NCBI RefSeq assembly: GCF_000513295.1 | Contig: NC_023065.1 | Coordinates: 1,922,001-1,986,000 of the forward strand | From: Magnetospirillum gryphiswaldense MSR-1 v2 | GTDB taxonomy: Bacteria > Pseudomonadota > Alphaproteobacteria > Rhodospirillales > Magnetospirillaceae | Reading direction: 5' to 3' | DNA: 64,000 nucleotides | Part shown: positions 43,543-52,937 of the stretch, in pieces | Layout of the letters: each line of letters opens with the position of its first letter | Position numbering within the stretch: the first letter of the stretch is position 1 | Position numbers and translations under genes: made by a program | The notes under the pieces: model-generated | What the model was told of the DNA's origin: nothing | What the model saw: the letters and a program-made list of their open reading frames with translations, nothing else | Database searches by the model: none

Positions 43543-44646
43543 TTACTTCTTGGCGGCGCGGAATTTCGACCAGGCGCGCGAACGGGCGCGGTCGTATTCC
43601 TTACCACCGGGCAGCGGCGGGGTGATCATCTTGGCCCGCACCGAATCTGGCGGGAAGATGACCGGGTCCTTGGCCATTTCCGGGTCGACCATGGGCAGCG
43701 ACGCCGGCACCGCGTTGGCATAGCCGGTTTCGTTGGTGATGGCGGCGACCACGTCGGGACGCAGGATGAAGTTGATGAAGGCGTGCGCGGCGTCGGCGTG
43801 CGGGGCATCGGCGGGGATGGCCATCACGTCGATATTGACCAGGGCGCCTTCCTTGGGGATGACCACCTGGATGTTCTGCTTCTTCTTGGCGGCGGCGGCG
43901 CGGGTGCGCGACTGCACCAGATCGCCGACATAGCCCAGCGCCAGACAGATATCGCCGTTGGCCAGATCGGACCGGTACTTTTCCGAATGGATGTAGCGGA
44001 AATTGGGACGCACGGCGCCCAAGCCTTCCATGGCCAGCTTCAGGTTTTCCTCGTTCTGGACATTGGGGTCCTTGCCCATGAACATCTGGATGGCCGGCAC
44101 GGCTTCAGACGGGGTGTCGAGCAAGGCGACGCCGCACGACTTCAGCTTCGACACCACCGCCGGATCGAACAGCATGGCCCACGAATCGGTCGGCGCATCG
44201 GGCGCCAACTTCTTGATGGCGTCGACGTTGAAGCCGAAACCGGTGGCCGCCATCATATAGGGGACGCCATAGGCATTGCCCGGATCGGACACGGTCAGGC
44301 TCTTCATCACCGACTTGTCCAGACCGCCAGCATTGGGGATCTTGGCCATATCCAACTTCTGGAACACACCGGCCTTGATCTGCTGGGCGAAGAACGGCGA
44401 GGCCGACGGGAACACCACGTCATAACCGGACTTACCGGTCATCAGCTTGTTGTCCAAGACCTCGTTGTCACCATAGGTGTCGTACTTCACCTTGATGCCG
44501 GTTTCCTTGGTGAACTTCTCCAAAGTGTCCTTGGCGATATAGTCGGACCAGTTGTAGACGTTCAAAACCTTGTCTTCGGCCTGGGCGGAAACAGCGGCCA
44601 GACCAACCACCGCGAAGGCGGCGAAACGAGACAGTCGAGCGAACAT
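43543..44646 (-). CDS. potF: Polyamine-binding periplasmic protein, PotF/PotD type
   Basis: 367 aa. A signal peptide ends at AAVSAQA (about residue 20). Mature features are VLNVYNWSDYIAKDTLEKF, TYGDNEVLDNKLMTGKSGYDVVFPS and YGVPYMMAATGFGFNVDAI, then a C-terminal RPDVVAAITNETGYANAV. These are typical of putrescine/spermidine binders (SBP family 1). ATG 44646 has GGGGG at good spacing; ATG 44652 is an alternative. It is the first gene of the operon, with a 235-bp region upstream that probably holds the promoter. Confidence 0.94.
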   Translation of the reverse strand: MFARLSRFAAFAVVGLAAVSAQAEDKVLNVYNWSDYIAKDTLEKFTKETGIKVKYDTYGDNEVLDNKLMTGKSGYDVVFPSASPFFAQQIKAGVFQKLDMAKIPNAGGLDKSVMKSLTVSDPGNAYGVPYMMAATGFGFNVDAIKKLAPDAPTDSWAMLFDPAVVSKLKSCGVALLDTPSEAVPAIQMFMGKDPNVQNEENLKLAMEGLGAVRPNFRYIHSEKYRSDLANGDICLALGYVGDLVQSRTRAAAAKKKQNIQVVIPKEGALVNIDVMAIPADAPHADAAHAFINFILRPDVVAAITNETGYANAVPASLPMVDPEMAKDPVIFPPDSVRAKMITPPLPGGKEYDRARSRAWSKFRAAKK

Positions 44647-44881
44647 GGGCATCCCCCGTGGGCATGTGGAATGGCGGATATTCAGATCATGGGGCCGGGG
44701 AGTCAACAGCCCATGCCGCGTTGCGATGAAATCTTCGCCAACCGACGCGCCACTGCCACTTGTTGCGACATCACAACAAACATCCCACCCCCGCCAACAG
44801 GTGTTGCATTGCAATCGGCGATGACCCACAGTGTCGAAACAGGCGCCACCCTTCACCACGGCTCACGGCCCGGCGGATTTC

Positions 44882-45499
44882 ATGAGTTTTTCCACCGTTC
44901 TCATCATCTCTTTGGCTGCCGGGGTGATCCTGATCATCGGCGGCGGGCTGATGATGTACATGGCCAACCTGGTCAAGTCGGCCTATGAGATCAAGGTTCA
45001 GATCAATTCGGAAGTGGAAGACCGCCTGACCAAGATGGGCGATGAATTGGACAAGAAGTCCAAGTGGATCAAGCGCGACCTGCTGGAAGAGATCGAGAAG
45101 ATCAAATCCAACATGCACACCGAGGCGCAGACCAAGGTGGGTGAGTTGACCCAGCCCTTCACCGCCCGCCTCGACGCCCTGGAAGCGGCCTTGAAGGCCG
45201 AGCGGGCGGAATGGGTCAAGGCGGTGGATTCGGATCGCGCCGCCATCACCAATATCGACAACCGCCTGAAGTCCTTGGGCAAGTCGGCGAAAAAGGCCGA
45301 GGACGCCGCCGCGACCGCAGCCCAGACCGCCGCTGGGGAACCGCAACCGGCCGCTGATGGCAGCCCGGCGCCGCCAAAGCCGCCGCCGCAGACCGCGGCA
45401 CAGATCGCCCAGGCCCAGGCCCGCGCCGGCATGCCGCCGCAAGGCTCGGGCACCGCCACTTGGCTGCCCGAACTGGGCAACGGCAACAACGGTCGCTGA
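44882..45499 (+). CDS. Membrane-anchored coiled-coil protein of unknown function
   Basis: 205 aa. One N-terminal membrane helix (residues about 5-27; VLIISLAAGVILIIGGGLMMYM) is followed by a long charged helical region with coiled-coil heptads (residues about 30-140; VEDRLTKMGDELDKKSKWIKRDLLEEIEKI). An Ala/Pro/Gln-rich tail ends GTATWLPELGNGNNGR. There are no catalytic motifs. ATG 44882 is preferred; an in-frame GTG at 44831 gives an unlikely extension. It ends exactly one base before the convergent small Cys-rich ORF. Confidence 0.7.
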   Translation: MSFSTVLIISLAAGVILIIGGGLMMYMANLVKSAYEIKVQINSEVEDRLTKMGDELDKKSKWIKRDLLEEIEKIKSNMHTEAQTKVGELTQPFTARLDALEAALKAERAEWVKAVDSDRAAITNIDNRLKSLGKSAKKAEDAAATAAQTAAGEPQPAADGSPAPPKPPPQTAAQIAQAQARAGMPPQGSGTATWLPELGNGNNGR

Positions 45500-45682
45500 T
45501 CAATCCTGATCGGTGTCGGGGGTGGGCGTCACCGTCGGCTTACGCGGCGGACGGTTCTTGTCGTCGTTGGAAAAGCGGAAACGTCCGGCCAGCACACAGC
45601 CCTTCATCCCCGGATCGCAGGGACGGCCCGCCACCCAGGTGCAGGTCTCGTTGACTTCGTGCACGCAGCCCCAACCGCTCAT
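45500..45682 (-). CDS. Small cysteine-containing protein, unknown
   Basis: 60 aa from ATG 45682, which has GAGG upstream; TTG 45709 is an alternative. The N-terminal part has four Cys in GCVHEVNETC and GRPCDPGMKGC, then a basic/Pro-rich tail (RPPRKPTVTPTPDTDQD). The Cys pattern suggests metal or disulfide use, but no known family was recognised. It is immediately convergent with the upstream coiled-coil gene, with no spacer. It may be a real small gene; the evidence is limited. Confidence 0.45.
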   Translation of the reverse strand: MSGWGCVHEVNETCTWVAGRPCDPGMKGCVLAGRFRFSNDDKNRPPRKPTVTPTPDTDQD

Positions 45683-45805
45683 CACCGCCTCGATCACGCC
45701 TTGCGACAAATTTCATATTAGCAAAACAGGGATGGTAAATCCCAGCTTGCCGTGATGCCAAGCAAGCCACACCATGGCCGCAGGTCAACCGACAAGGTCG
45801 CGTCC

Positions 45806-47776
45806 ATGATCCCCACCCGCATCATCCACCCCAGCAGCGAACCGGCCCAGGCGCCGCGGGAATGGCTGATCGCCAACGGCCTGGGCGGCTATGCCACCGG
45901 CACCATGACCGGCCCACCCATCCGCCGTTATCACGGTTGGTTGGTGGCGGCGCTGCCGCCGCCCCTGGGCCGCACCATGCTGGTCAACCGCGTCGAAGAC
46001 ATCGTCCATCTGGGCGATGGCCGGCACTTCAGCCTGGGGACCGGGGCCGACACCGACGGCACCTTGTTGGAATTTCGACTGGAATGGGGGCTGCCGGTCT
46101 GGCTGTTCCAATGCGGCGATTGCCTGATCGAACGCCGGTTGGTGATGGAATATGGCCGCAATATCACCCATGCCCGCTGGCGGGTGCTGGCCGGCCATTG
46201 CCGCAGCCTGTCCATCCGCCCGTGGATGCAGGCGCGCCCGCACGGCCTGCCGGTGAACGCCGCCCCGGCCTGGGGTGAAACCGCGATCTACGGGGCGGAA
46301 CTGGTGGCCTCCAGCCCCGATTACCCGCCGGTTCGGCTGATCCTCGACGGCCTGGACGGCGAAGCGGTGGCCGATACGCTGACCACCAGTCTGTTCTATG
46401 CCAATGAAGCCGAAGGCGGAGACCCCAGCCAGGGGCCGCTATGGTCGCCCGGCCATCTGCTGTGCGGCCTGGACCGCGACCACGGGGCGGAACTGACCTT
46501 GAGATGCGACGATACCGCCGCTGGGGGCTGCGACGATTCCCTCCCCGGCGACGCCTGGGCGACAGAGATCAGCCGTCGCCAAGCCCTGGTCACCCAAGCC
46601 CATCCCGCCTTGCACCACGGAGCGGCGGCGGAACTGGTGCTGGCCGCCGACAGCTTCGTCGTCACCCCCCGGCACCGTCTGGCCACTGCAGGCGCCCGCT
46701 CGATCATGGCCGGCTATCATTGGTTCGCCGATTGGGGCCGCGACACCATGATCGCCCTGGAAGGCCTGACCCTGCTGACCGGGCGCGCCGACGAAGCCAA
46801 GCTGATCCTGCAAGGCTTCGCCCAGCATGTGCGCGACGGCCTGATCCCCAACATGTTCCCCGATGGCCACGAAAGCGGCCTGTACAACACCGCCGACGCC
46901 ACCTTGTGGTTCTTCCACGCCGTCGGGCGGGTGGTGGCGGCCACCCATGACCTGGACTTTCTGCGGGCCCAATTGCCGGTATTGACCGACATCGTCGGCC
47001 ATCATCAGGCCGGCACCCGTTTCGGCATCGCCATGGACCCCGCCGATGGTCTGCTGCGCCAGGGCGAGGATGGGCTGCAACTGACCTGGATGGATGCCAA
47101 GGTGGAGGATTGGGTGGTGACGCCGCGCCGCGGCAAGGCGGTGGAAATCAACGCCCTGTGGTACAACGCCATCGCCCTGATGGCCGAGTGGCACGCGCTT
47201 CTGGGCCTTGACGCCAATCCATACCGCGCCCTCGCCGCCCGCATCCGTGCCGCCTTCAACCGTCGTTTCTGGGCCGAAAGCCTGGGCTATCTGTTCGATG
47301 TGGTCGACGGTCCCGCCGGCAACGATGGCAGCCTGCGGCCCAATCAGCTCTTTGCCATCTCATTGCCCCATGCGGTGCTCGACCCGGCCCGCTGGCCCAT
47401 GGTGATGGCCGCCTTGCGCAACCACTTGCTGACCCCAGTGGGCATGCGCTCGCTTTCTCCCGACCATCCGGCCTACAAGCCGCACTTTTTCGGCGATCGC
47501 TGGGCCCGCGACGGCAGCTATCACCAAGGCACGGTATGGGCTTGGCTGATCGGTCCCTTCGCCGAGGCCTGGCTGAAGACCCATCCCGGCGATGCCGATC
47601 AGGTCAAGGCCGACCTGCACGCCATGCTGCCGCATCTCGACCAGTTCGGTATCGGCAGTATCGGCGAAGTCTTCGACGCCGAACCGCCACATCTGCCGCG
47701 CGGCTGCATCTCGCAAGCGTGGAGCGTAGCGGAATGGCTGCGCGCCTGGGCGCTTTGCCATGACCATAAGTATTAA
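45806..47776 (+). CDS. Glycogen debranching enzyme / amylo-alpha-1,6-glucosidase family
   Basis: 656 aa. The N-terminal domain has EWLIANGLGGYATGT and PPIRRYHGWLVAALPPPLGR. The (alpha/alpha)6-barrel GH133-type C-terminal domain follows, with AGYHWFADWGRDTMIALEGL, NTADATLWFFHAVG, LTWMDAKVEDWVVTPRRGKAVEINALWYNA and DGSYHQGTVWAWL. Catalytic acids (Asp of GRDT, Asp/Glu in TWMDA and VEINA) are present. It probably trims alpha-1,6 branches of glycogen. ATG 45806 gives the family start; the open frame starts 18 codons earlier. No other glycogen genes lie nearby. Confidence 0.9.
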   Translation: MIPTRIIHPSSEPAQAPREWLIANGLGGYATGTMTGPPIRRYHGWLVAALPPPLGRTMLVNRVEDIVHLGDGRHFSLGTGADTDGTLLEFRLEWGLPVWLFQCGDCLIERRLVMEYGRNITHARWRVLAGHCRSLSIRPWMQARPHGLPVNAAPAWGETAIYGAELVASSPDYPPVRLILDGLDGEAVADTLTTSLFYANEAEGGDPSQGPLWSPGHLLCGLDRDHGAELTLRCDDTAAGGCDDSLPGDAWATEISRRQALVTQAHPALHHGAAAELVLAADSFVVTPRHRLATAGARSIMAGYHWFADWGRDTMIALEGLTLLTGRADEAKLILQGFAQHVRDGLIPNMFPDGHESGLYNTADATLWFFHAVGRVVAATHDLDFLRAQLPVLTDIVGHHQAGTRFGIAMDPADGLLRQGEDGLQLTWMDAKVEDWVVTPRRGKAVEINALWYNAIALMAEWHALLGLDANPYRALAARIRAAFNRRFWAESLGYLFDVVDGPAGNDGSLRPNQLFAISLPHAVLDPARWPMVMAALRNHLLTPVGMRSLSPDHPAYKPHFFGDRWARDGSYHQGTVWAWLIGPFAEAWLKTHPGDADQVKADLHAMLPHLDQFGIGSIGEVFDAEPPHLPRGCISQAWSVAEWLRAWALCHDHKY

Positions 47777-48002
47777 TAAAACCGTCTTTGGAAGCAATAT
47801 CGGTGCGCAACATCCAGATTGATTTTAAGGTTATGGATGCGGCAAAGGCTTTTACACGTCCATTAGGTTCATACTGGCGATGGATTGGGCGTAATCCTGT
47901 GTAACGATTGACCGGGAAGCCTGCGTTTGTTTAACTGGCGGTAACACCAGAACGGACACAAGTCCACGGGGTCCAATAAGAATGCCTCAAGGGAGGGCAC
48001 GG

Positions 48003-49421
48003 ATGAATGTGCATGTGGGCGAAGTCCGTCCGGAATCCGATAAAGCGGATCATTTCGCCTCGGAAGTCCTGGAGAAAATTGAAAATCTAAGCCTTGAAGT
48101 TGCCGATATCGCCGGCACCATCGACGGCTTGGCCAAATTCGTCAAACACCAGGAAGAATTGTTCGGCCATCTGAAGGGCATCGCCCATACCATGGCCGAA
48201 GCCATTCGCCGTATCGACAGCGCCGGGCGTGAAACCCGCGACGTCACCAGTCAGGCTGGACGCCAATCAAGCGAGTCGCTGGAAACCATCGGCGCCGCCC
48301 TGGGCGATATCAATCGTCTGGTCGGCTCGGTCCAGGGCATCGAGGAGCGGCTGGAGGAACTGGAAGGCGCCCTGGGCGAAGTCTCGACCATGTCGCGCGA
48401 TATCCAGAAGATCGCCCGCCAAACCAATCTGTTGGCTCTTAACGCCACGATCGAGGCGGCCCGCGCCGGCGAGGCCGGCAAGGGCTTTGCCGTGGTCGCC
48501 ACCGAGGTCAAGACCCTGGCCCGACAGACCGCCGACGTCACCGACGGCATTGACCAGACGGTGGGCAAGCTGTCGGGATCGGTCACCGACCTGATCTCGT
48601 CATCCACCGACACCTTGCGCATGGCCGATTCGGTCAATTCCGGCGTCGGCGTCATCAACGAGGCGGTGTCGGTGTTCGGTCGCGCCATCGACACGGTGGA
48701 ATCGAGAGTGGGCGACATTTCCGAAGCGGCCTCGACCTCGATGAGCCAGTGTTCCGACGTCATCACCGAGATCGACAAGTTCTTCGAGGGCATTTCCATG
48801 ACCTCGGAAAGCTTGCGGCGCGCCGACGAACGCATCACCTCGCTGCTCAGCAATTCCGAGGAGTTGATCGGCTTCATCGCCGATTCCGGCTTCCGCACCG
48901 GCGACACTCCGTTCATCACCCTGGTGCAAGAGGTGGCCGGCAAGGTCGCCGCCTTGTTCACCCAGGCGGTGGAAAGCGGTCAGATCACCCTGGAAGCCCT
49001 GTTCGACGAGAATTACCAGGAAATCGGCGGCAGCAATCCGATCCAGCACATGACCAAGTTCGTCACCCTGACCGACAAGCTGCTGCCCCCCTTGCAGGAA
49101 CCGGTATTGGATTTCGACCCGCGCGTCGCCTTTTGCGCCACCGTCGACCGCAACGGCTTTTTGCCCACCCACAACAACAAGTTCTCGCAAAAGCCCAGCC
49201 ATGATCCGGTGTGGAACAATGCCAATTGCCGCAACCGGCGCATCTTCAACGACCGCACCGGTCTGCGCGCCGGGCGCAACACCCAGACCTTCCTGTTGCA
49301 GACCTATCGCCGCGACATGGGCGGCGGCAAGTTCGTGATGATGAAGGATGTCTCGGCCCCGGTGACGGTCAAGGGCCGCCATTGGGGCGGCGTGCGCATC
49401 GGCTATCGCATCACCAGCTGA
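48003..49421 (+). CDS. Soluble methyl-accepting chemotaxis-type receptor with extra C-terminal domain
   Basis: 472 aa with no membrane helix, so cytoplasmic. A helical N-terminal part leads to the MCP signalling hairpin [44 protein letters not shown] at about residues 130-173. After it comes an unusual C-terminal domain (about residues 305-470): [94 protein letters not shown]. This looks like a small-molecule sensor (Cache-like) domain placed after the signalling domain. ATG 48003 follows GGGAGGG. The same domain ends the neighbouring receptor. Confidence 0.9.
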   Translation: MNVHVGEVRPESDKADHFASEVLEKIENLSLEVADIAGTIDGLAKFVKHQEELFGHLKGIAHTMAEAIRRIDSAGRETRDVTSQAGRQSSESLETIGAALGDINRLVGSVQGIEERLEELEGALGEVSTMSRDIQKIARQTNLLALNATIEAARAGEAGKGFAVVATEVKTLARQTADVTDGIDQTVGKLSGSVTDLISSSTDTLRMADSVNSGVGVINEAVSVFGRAIDTVESRVGDISEAASTSMSQCSDVITEIDKFFEGISMTSESLRRADERITSLLSNSEELIGFIADSGFRTGDTPFITLVQEVAGKVAALFTQAVESGQITLEALFDENYQEIGGSNPIQHMTKFVTLTDKLLPPLQEPVLDFDPRVAFCATVDRNGFLPTHNNKFSQKPSHDPVWNNANCRNRRIFNDRTGLRAGRNTQTFLLQTYRRDMGGGKFVMMKDVSAPVTVKGRHWGGVRIGYRITS

Positions 49422-49439
49422 TACCAGTCGCCCACAGCC

Positions 49440-49476
49440 AAGGCGCGCAATGAAAGTTGCGCGCCTTTTTTGTTTT
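49440..49476 (+). terminator. Rho-independent terminator after the soluble receptor
   Basis: AAGGCGCGCAA / TTGCGCGCCTT, an 11-bp perfect stem with a 6-nt loop, followed by TTTTGTTTT. It separates the two receptor genes, which are therefore separate transcripts. The AT-rich gap 49477-49684 after it probably holds the next promoter. Confidence 0.92.
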
Positions 49477-49684
49477 AAAAAACAACGATTGGATACAATG
49501 AAAATACAAATGGAAACACTGTTAACAATTTAAACAAAATCTATACTTATGACCAATATTACCGCAACGCACAAACATTGACTCCAACACAACCGACTTG
49601 CTCTACTTCGCCACAATAATGACGTGGGCATACACGCACTCAGACAATTTGCCTGCACTCAACGTGCGGCTTCTGGGAGGCAAA

Positions 49685-52264
49685 ATGAGCAAGCGTTTTC
49701 TGTTGCGCCACACCATTCCGGCGGCGCTGGTGATGGCCTGCGCCGTCACCGCCCTGTGCCTGGGCAGCTTCGCCTATATCACCGCCGCCGACCGCCTGAC
49801 CATGGCGGCGCAGGAAAGATTGTCGGCGCTGGCACAATCCCGCGCTGATGCCGTCGATACCTTGCTGGATGGATTGGTGGGTGATCTGGCGCTGACCGCC
49901 AACACCCGATCGCTGCGCGACGCGGTGATCGCGCTCAACAACGGCTGGCGGGTCGAGGCCGGCAACGGCGACGTCACCCAAAGCCTGCGCCGGCGCTATG
50001 TCGAGCAAAATCCCCACGGCCCCGGCAATCGCCACAAGCTGGAAAAGCCCGACAGCAACAGCCTCTACGACATGGCCCACCAGCGTCTGCAAGCCTGGCT
50101 GGACGATCTGCGCCAGCGCCGTCATCTGGCCGACGTGCTGATCCTGAGCCCCCAGGGCGACGTCATCTACAGCGTCGCCAAGGATGAGGATTTCGCCCGC
50201 CCGCTGACCGCCTCTGCCTTGCAATCATTGGTCACAGCCATCGCCGCCGATCCTCGGGGCGGACAGGTGCGCGCCCTTGACCACGGCGCGCACCTGGGCC
50301 AGCACCCCACCTTTCTGGCCGCGCCGGTACTCTTGTCGGCGGAGTCTCCGGTGGTCTTGGCGGTGCTGGCCTTCCGCCTGCGCCCCGATGCCCTGGACCA
50401 CGTGGCCGGCAATCCGCAAGGTCTGGGGGAAACCGGCGATTCCTACGTCATCGGTGGCGATGGCACCGCCCGCAGCAAGCCACGTTTCGGCCACGCCAGC
50501 GATGACGACACGGTCATGCGGGCCAGCGCCGTCGCCGGCAGCGCCCTGGGGCTGAACTGGCGGCTGATGGCCGCCGCCAGCATGGCCGAGGTTCTGGCCC
50601 CGGTCCATGCCATGCGTAACCGCATGCTGGTGGCCGGCATCGGCGTCCTGACCCTGGTCAGCGCCATCGGCGTGCTGTTCGCCAAGGGCATCACCGGAGC
50701 CCTGGCAGCCATGAACGGCGCCATGCAACGCCTGGCCCGGGGGGATCGCCAATTGACCATCCCGGCCACCGAGCGCAGCGACGAGATCGGCACCATGGCC
50801 CAGGCGCTGGCGGTGTTCCGTCAGGCCTTGGCCCAAGCCGACGATCTGCGGCGCGAACAGGACCGCCAGAATCAATTGCGGGAATTGCGCAGCCGCGACA
50901 TGGACAAGGCCATGCGCGACTTCGAGACCCAGGTGGGCGGCATCGTCGGCGCGGTGACCGCGGCGGCGGAAAAGCTGCAAGCCGATGCCCGCGCCATGTC
51001 GGGCAATGCCGAACTGACCCGGCGGCAAACCGAAACCGGCGACGCCGAGGCCAGCCGCACCTCGGGCAGCGTCAACACGGTGGCGGCGGCGGCGACCCAA
51101 TTATCGGCCTCCATCGACGAGATCGACCGCCGCATGCGCGCCACCGGCCAGGTCACCGGCACCGCCATGGAACACGCCGCCCAGGCGGGCGAGGCCATGC
51201 GCAAGGTGGTCGCCAATTCCCGCGATATCGAAGGCGTGCTGCGCACCATCTCGATGATCGCCAACCAGACCAATCTGTTGGCGTTGAACGCCACCATCGA
51301 GGCGGCCCGCGCCGGTGAAGCCGGCAAGGGCTTCGCCGTGGTGGCGGAAGAGGTCAAGAACCTGGCCCACCAGACCGCCCAGGCGACCGAGGAAATCGCC
51401 GGTCAGATCACCGCCATGCGGATTGTCACCGACGGCGCCGCCCAAGCCATGGACGGCATTATCGGCGTGGTCGAGGATATCGGGCGGCTGTCGCGGGAAA
51501 TGACCAGCGCCATCGAGGAACAGGGCAACGCCACCCGCGAAATCGCCCATGGGGCGGAACTGGCCGCCCAAGCCACCCAGGCGGTCAGCTCGATCATCGG
51601 CAGCGTCGGCCAAGCCACCCTTTCCACCCAGGGCACGGCCCAATCGGTGCTGGATTCGTCGCATCATCTGGCCCGTCAGGCCGATACTTTACGTGGCGAG
51701 ATCGAATCCTTCCTCGCCCATGTGGCCGATACCGGTTTCAAATCCGACGACGAACCATTCATCACCAAGGCCCAGGCCACCGCCGCCGCCATCGCCCAAA
51801 CCCTGGAAAGTGCAGTCCGGCGGGGCGATATGACCACGGACGATCTGTTCGATGAAAATTACCAGCCCGTGGAGGGCAGCAATCCGCCCCAACACCTGAC
51901 CCGCTTCACCGCCCTGACCGACCGGCTGCTGCCGGAACTCCTGAACCCGGTCCTGGGTTTCGACCCGCGTGTGGTCTTTTGTGTCGCCGTCGACCGCAAC
52001 GGCTATCTGCCCACCCACAACCCCGACTTCGCCCACCCGCAAGGCCCGGATGCCGAGTGGAACAACGCGCATAGCCGCAACCGCCGCATCTTCGACGACC
52101 AGACCGGCCTGGATGCCGCCCGCAACACCGAACCCTTCCTGCTGCAATCCTATCGCCGCGCCATGGGCGGCGGCCAATACGTGATGATGAAGGATGCCTC
52201 TGCCCCGATCATGGTGGGCGGGCGTCATTGGGGCGCCTTGCGCATCGGCTATCGCATCGGCTGA
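49685..52264 (+). CDS. Transmembrane methyl-accepting chemotaxis protein with extra C-terminal domain
   Basis: 859 aa. TM1 is at residues about 11-32 and TM2 near 315-335 (VAGIGVLTLVSAIGVLFAKGI). A periplasmic sensor region of about 280 residues lies between them. A HAMP linker follows, then the signalling hairpin [41 protein letters not shown] near 525. The C-terminal domain (about 690-859) repeats that of the soluble neighbour: DENYQPVEGSNPPQHL, FDPRVVFCVAVDRNGYLPTHN, SRNRRIFDDQTGLDAARN, YRRAMGGGQYVMMKDASAPI. ATG 49685 has GGGAGG before it. The ligand is unknown. Confidence 0.92.
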   Translation: MSKRFLLRHTIPAALVMACAVTALCLGSFAYITAADRLTMAAQERLSALAQSRADAVDTLLDGLVGDLALTANTRSLRDAVIALNNGWRVEAGNGDVTQSLRRRYVEQNPHGPGNRHKLEKPDSNSLYDMAHQRLQAWLDDLRQRRHLADVLILSPQGDVIYSVAKDEDFARPLTASALQSLVTAIAADPRGGQVRALDHGAHLGQHPTFLAAPVLLSAESPVVLAVLAFRLRPDALDHVAGNPQGLGETGDSYVIGGDGTARSKPRFGHASDDDTVMRASAVAGSALGLNWRLMAAASMAEVLAPVHAMRNRMLVAGIGVLTLVSAIGVLFAKGITGALAAMNGAMQRLARGDRQLTIPATERSDEIGTMAQALAVFRQALAQADDLRREQDRQNQLRELRSRDMDKAMRDFETQVGGIVGAVTAAAEKLQADARAMSGNAELTRRQTETGDAEASRTSGSVNTVAAAATQLSASIDEIDRRMRATGQVTGTAMEHAAQAGEAMRKVVANSRDIEGVLRTISMIANQTNLLALNATIEAARAGEAGKGFAVVAEEVKNLAHQTAQATEEIAGQITAMRIVTDGAAQAMDGIIGVVEDIGRLSREMTSAIEEQGNATREIAHGAELAAQATQAVSSIIGSVGQATLSTQGTAQSVLDSSHHLARQADTLRGEIESFLAHVADTGFKSDDEPFITKAQATAAAIAQTLESAVRRGDMTTDDLFDENYQPVEGSNPPQHLTRFTALTDRLLPELLNPVLGFDPRVVFCVAVDRNGYLPTHNPDFAHPQGPDAEWNNAHSRNRRIFDDQTGLDAARNTEPFLLQSYRRAMGGGQYVMMKDASAPIMVGGRHWGALRIGYRIG

Positions 52265-52300
52265 TTCCGTCGGTCGGGGTGAAGTGCTAGGATGCGGGGC

Positions 52301-52822
52301 ATGATCATCCGCGCCTCGACCCCCGCCGACATCGCCGCCGCCCAGGCCATTTATGCCCATCATGTGCTGACCGGCACCGCCAGTTTCGAACTTGCGCCGC
52401 CCTCGCTCGAGGAAATGGCCCGGCGCCGCTCGGCCCTGACCGACAAGGGCCTGCCCTGGCTGGTGGCGGAACAAGATGGCCGAATGCTGGGCTATGCCTA
52501 TGCCGGTCCCTACCGCACCCGCCCGGCCTATGATTGGACGCTGGAGGATTCCATCTACATCCATCCCGATTCCCACGGCCAGGGCATCGGCAAGGCGCTG
52601 TTGACCAAGCTGATCGACGAGTGCACGGCCTTGGGCTATCGCCAGATGGTGGCGGTGATCGGCGATTCCGCCAATGCCGGCTCGGTCGGCCTGCACAGGA
52701 GTTGCGGCTTCCACCATGCCGGCATACTGAAGGCGGTGGGCTGGAAATTCGGGCGCTGGATCGACAGCGTGCTGATGCAACGATCCTTGGGCGACGGGGC
52801 CAGCCAGCCGATCACAGGCTGA
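52301..52822 (+). CDS. GNAT N-acetyltransferase, phosphinothricin acetyltransferase-like
   Basis: 173 aa. Features are IRASTPADIAAAQAIYAHHVLTGTASFE, the acetyl-CoA site IYIHPDSHGQGIGKALLTKLI near residue 85, AVIGDSANAGSVGLHRSCGFHHAG, and WKFGRWIDSVLMQR. These match the PAT/MddA group, which acetylates phosphinothricin-like compounds or methionine sulfone/sulfoximine. The real substrate is unknown. ATG 52301 gives MIIRAS; ATG 52292 would add three residues. The 3' end and stop lie in a short tandem duplication. Its RBS is not obvious. Confidence 0.85.
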   Translation: MIIRASTPADIAAAQAIYAHHVLTGTASFELAPPSLEEMARRRSALTDKGLPWLVAEQDGRMLGYAYAGPYRTRPAYDWTLEDSIYIHPDSHGQGIGKALLTKLIDECTALGYRQMVAVIGDSANAGSVGLHRSCGFHHAGILKAVGWKFGRWIDSVLMQRSLGDGASQPITG

Positions 52823-52852
52823 AGTTCAGCCAGCCGATCAAAGGCTGAAGCC
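52801..52852. repeat. Imperfect 2 x 26-bp tandem duplication across a stop codon
   Basis: Units 52801-52826 and 52827-52852 begin CAGCCAGCCGATCA and differ at three positions; the six-base start of a third copy (CAGCCA) follows. The first unit contains the stop codon of the acetyltransferase, as in the 30-bp duplication at 28462-28521. Confidence 0.9.
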
Positions 52853-52937
52853 CAGCCATGCGCACAAGGGCATGGCGAAAGCCGGTCCCACTGCCTAGAT
52901 TCATGGGTATCCATGGCAAATCCCATAGGAGGCCGCC

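Noticed and set aside
45540-45788. An 82-aa minus-strand ORF overlapping the small Cys-rich ORF
   Set aside because: It lies in a different frame with no ribosome-binding site and crosses the start region of the debranching gene; the 60-aa frame has a better start and pattern.
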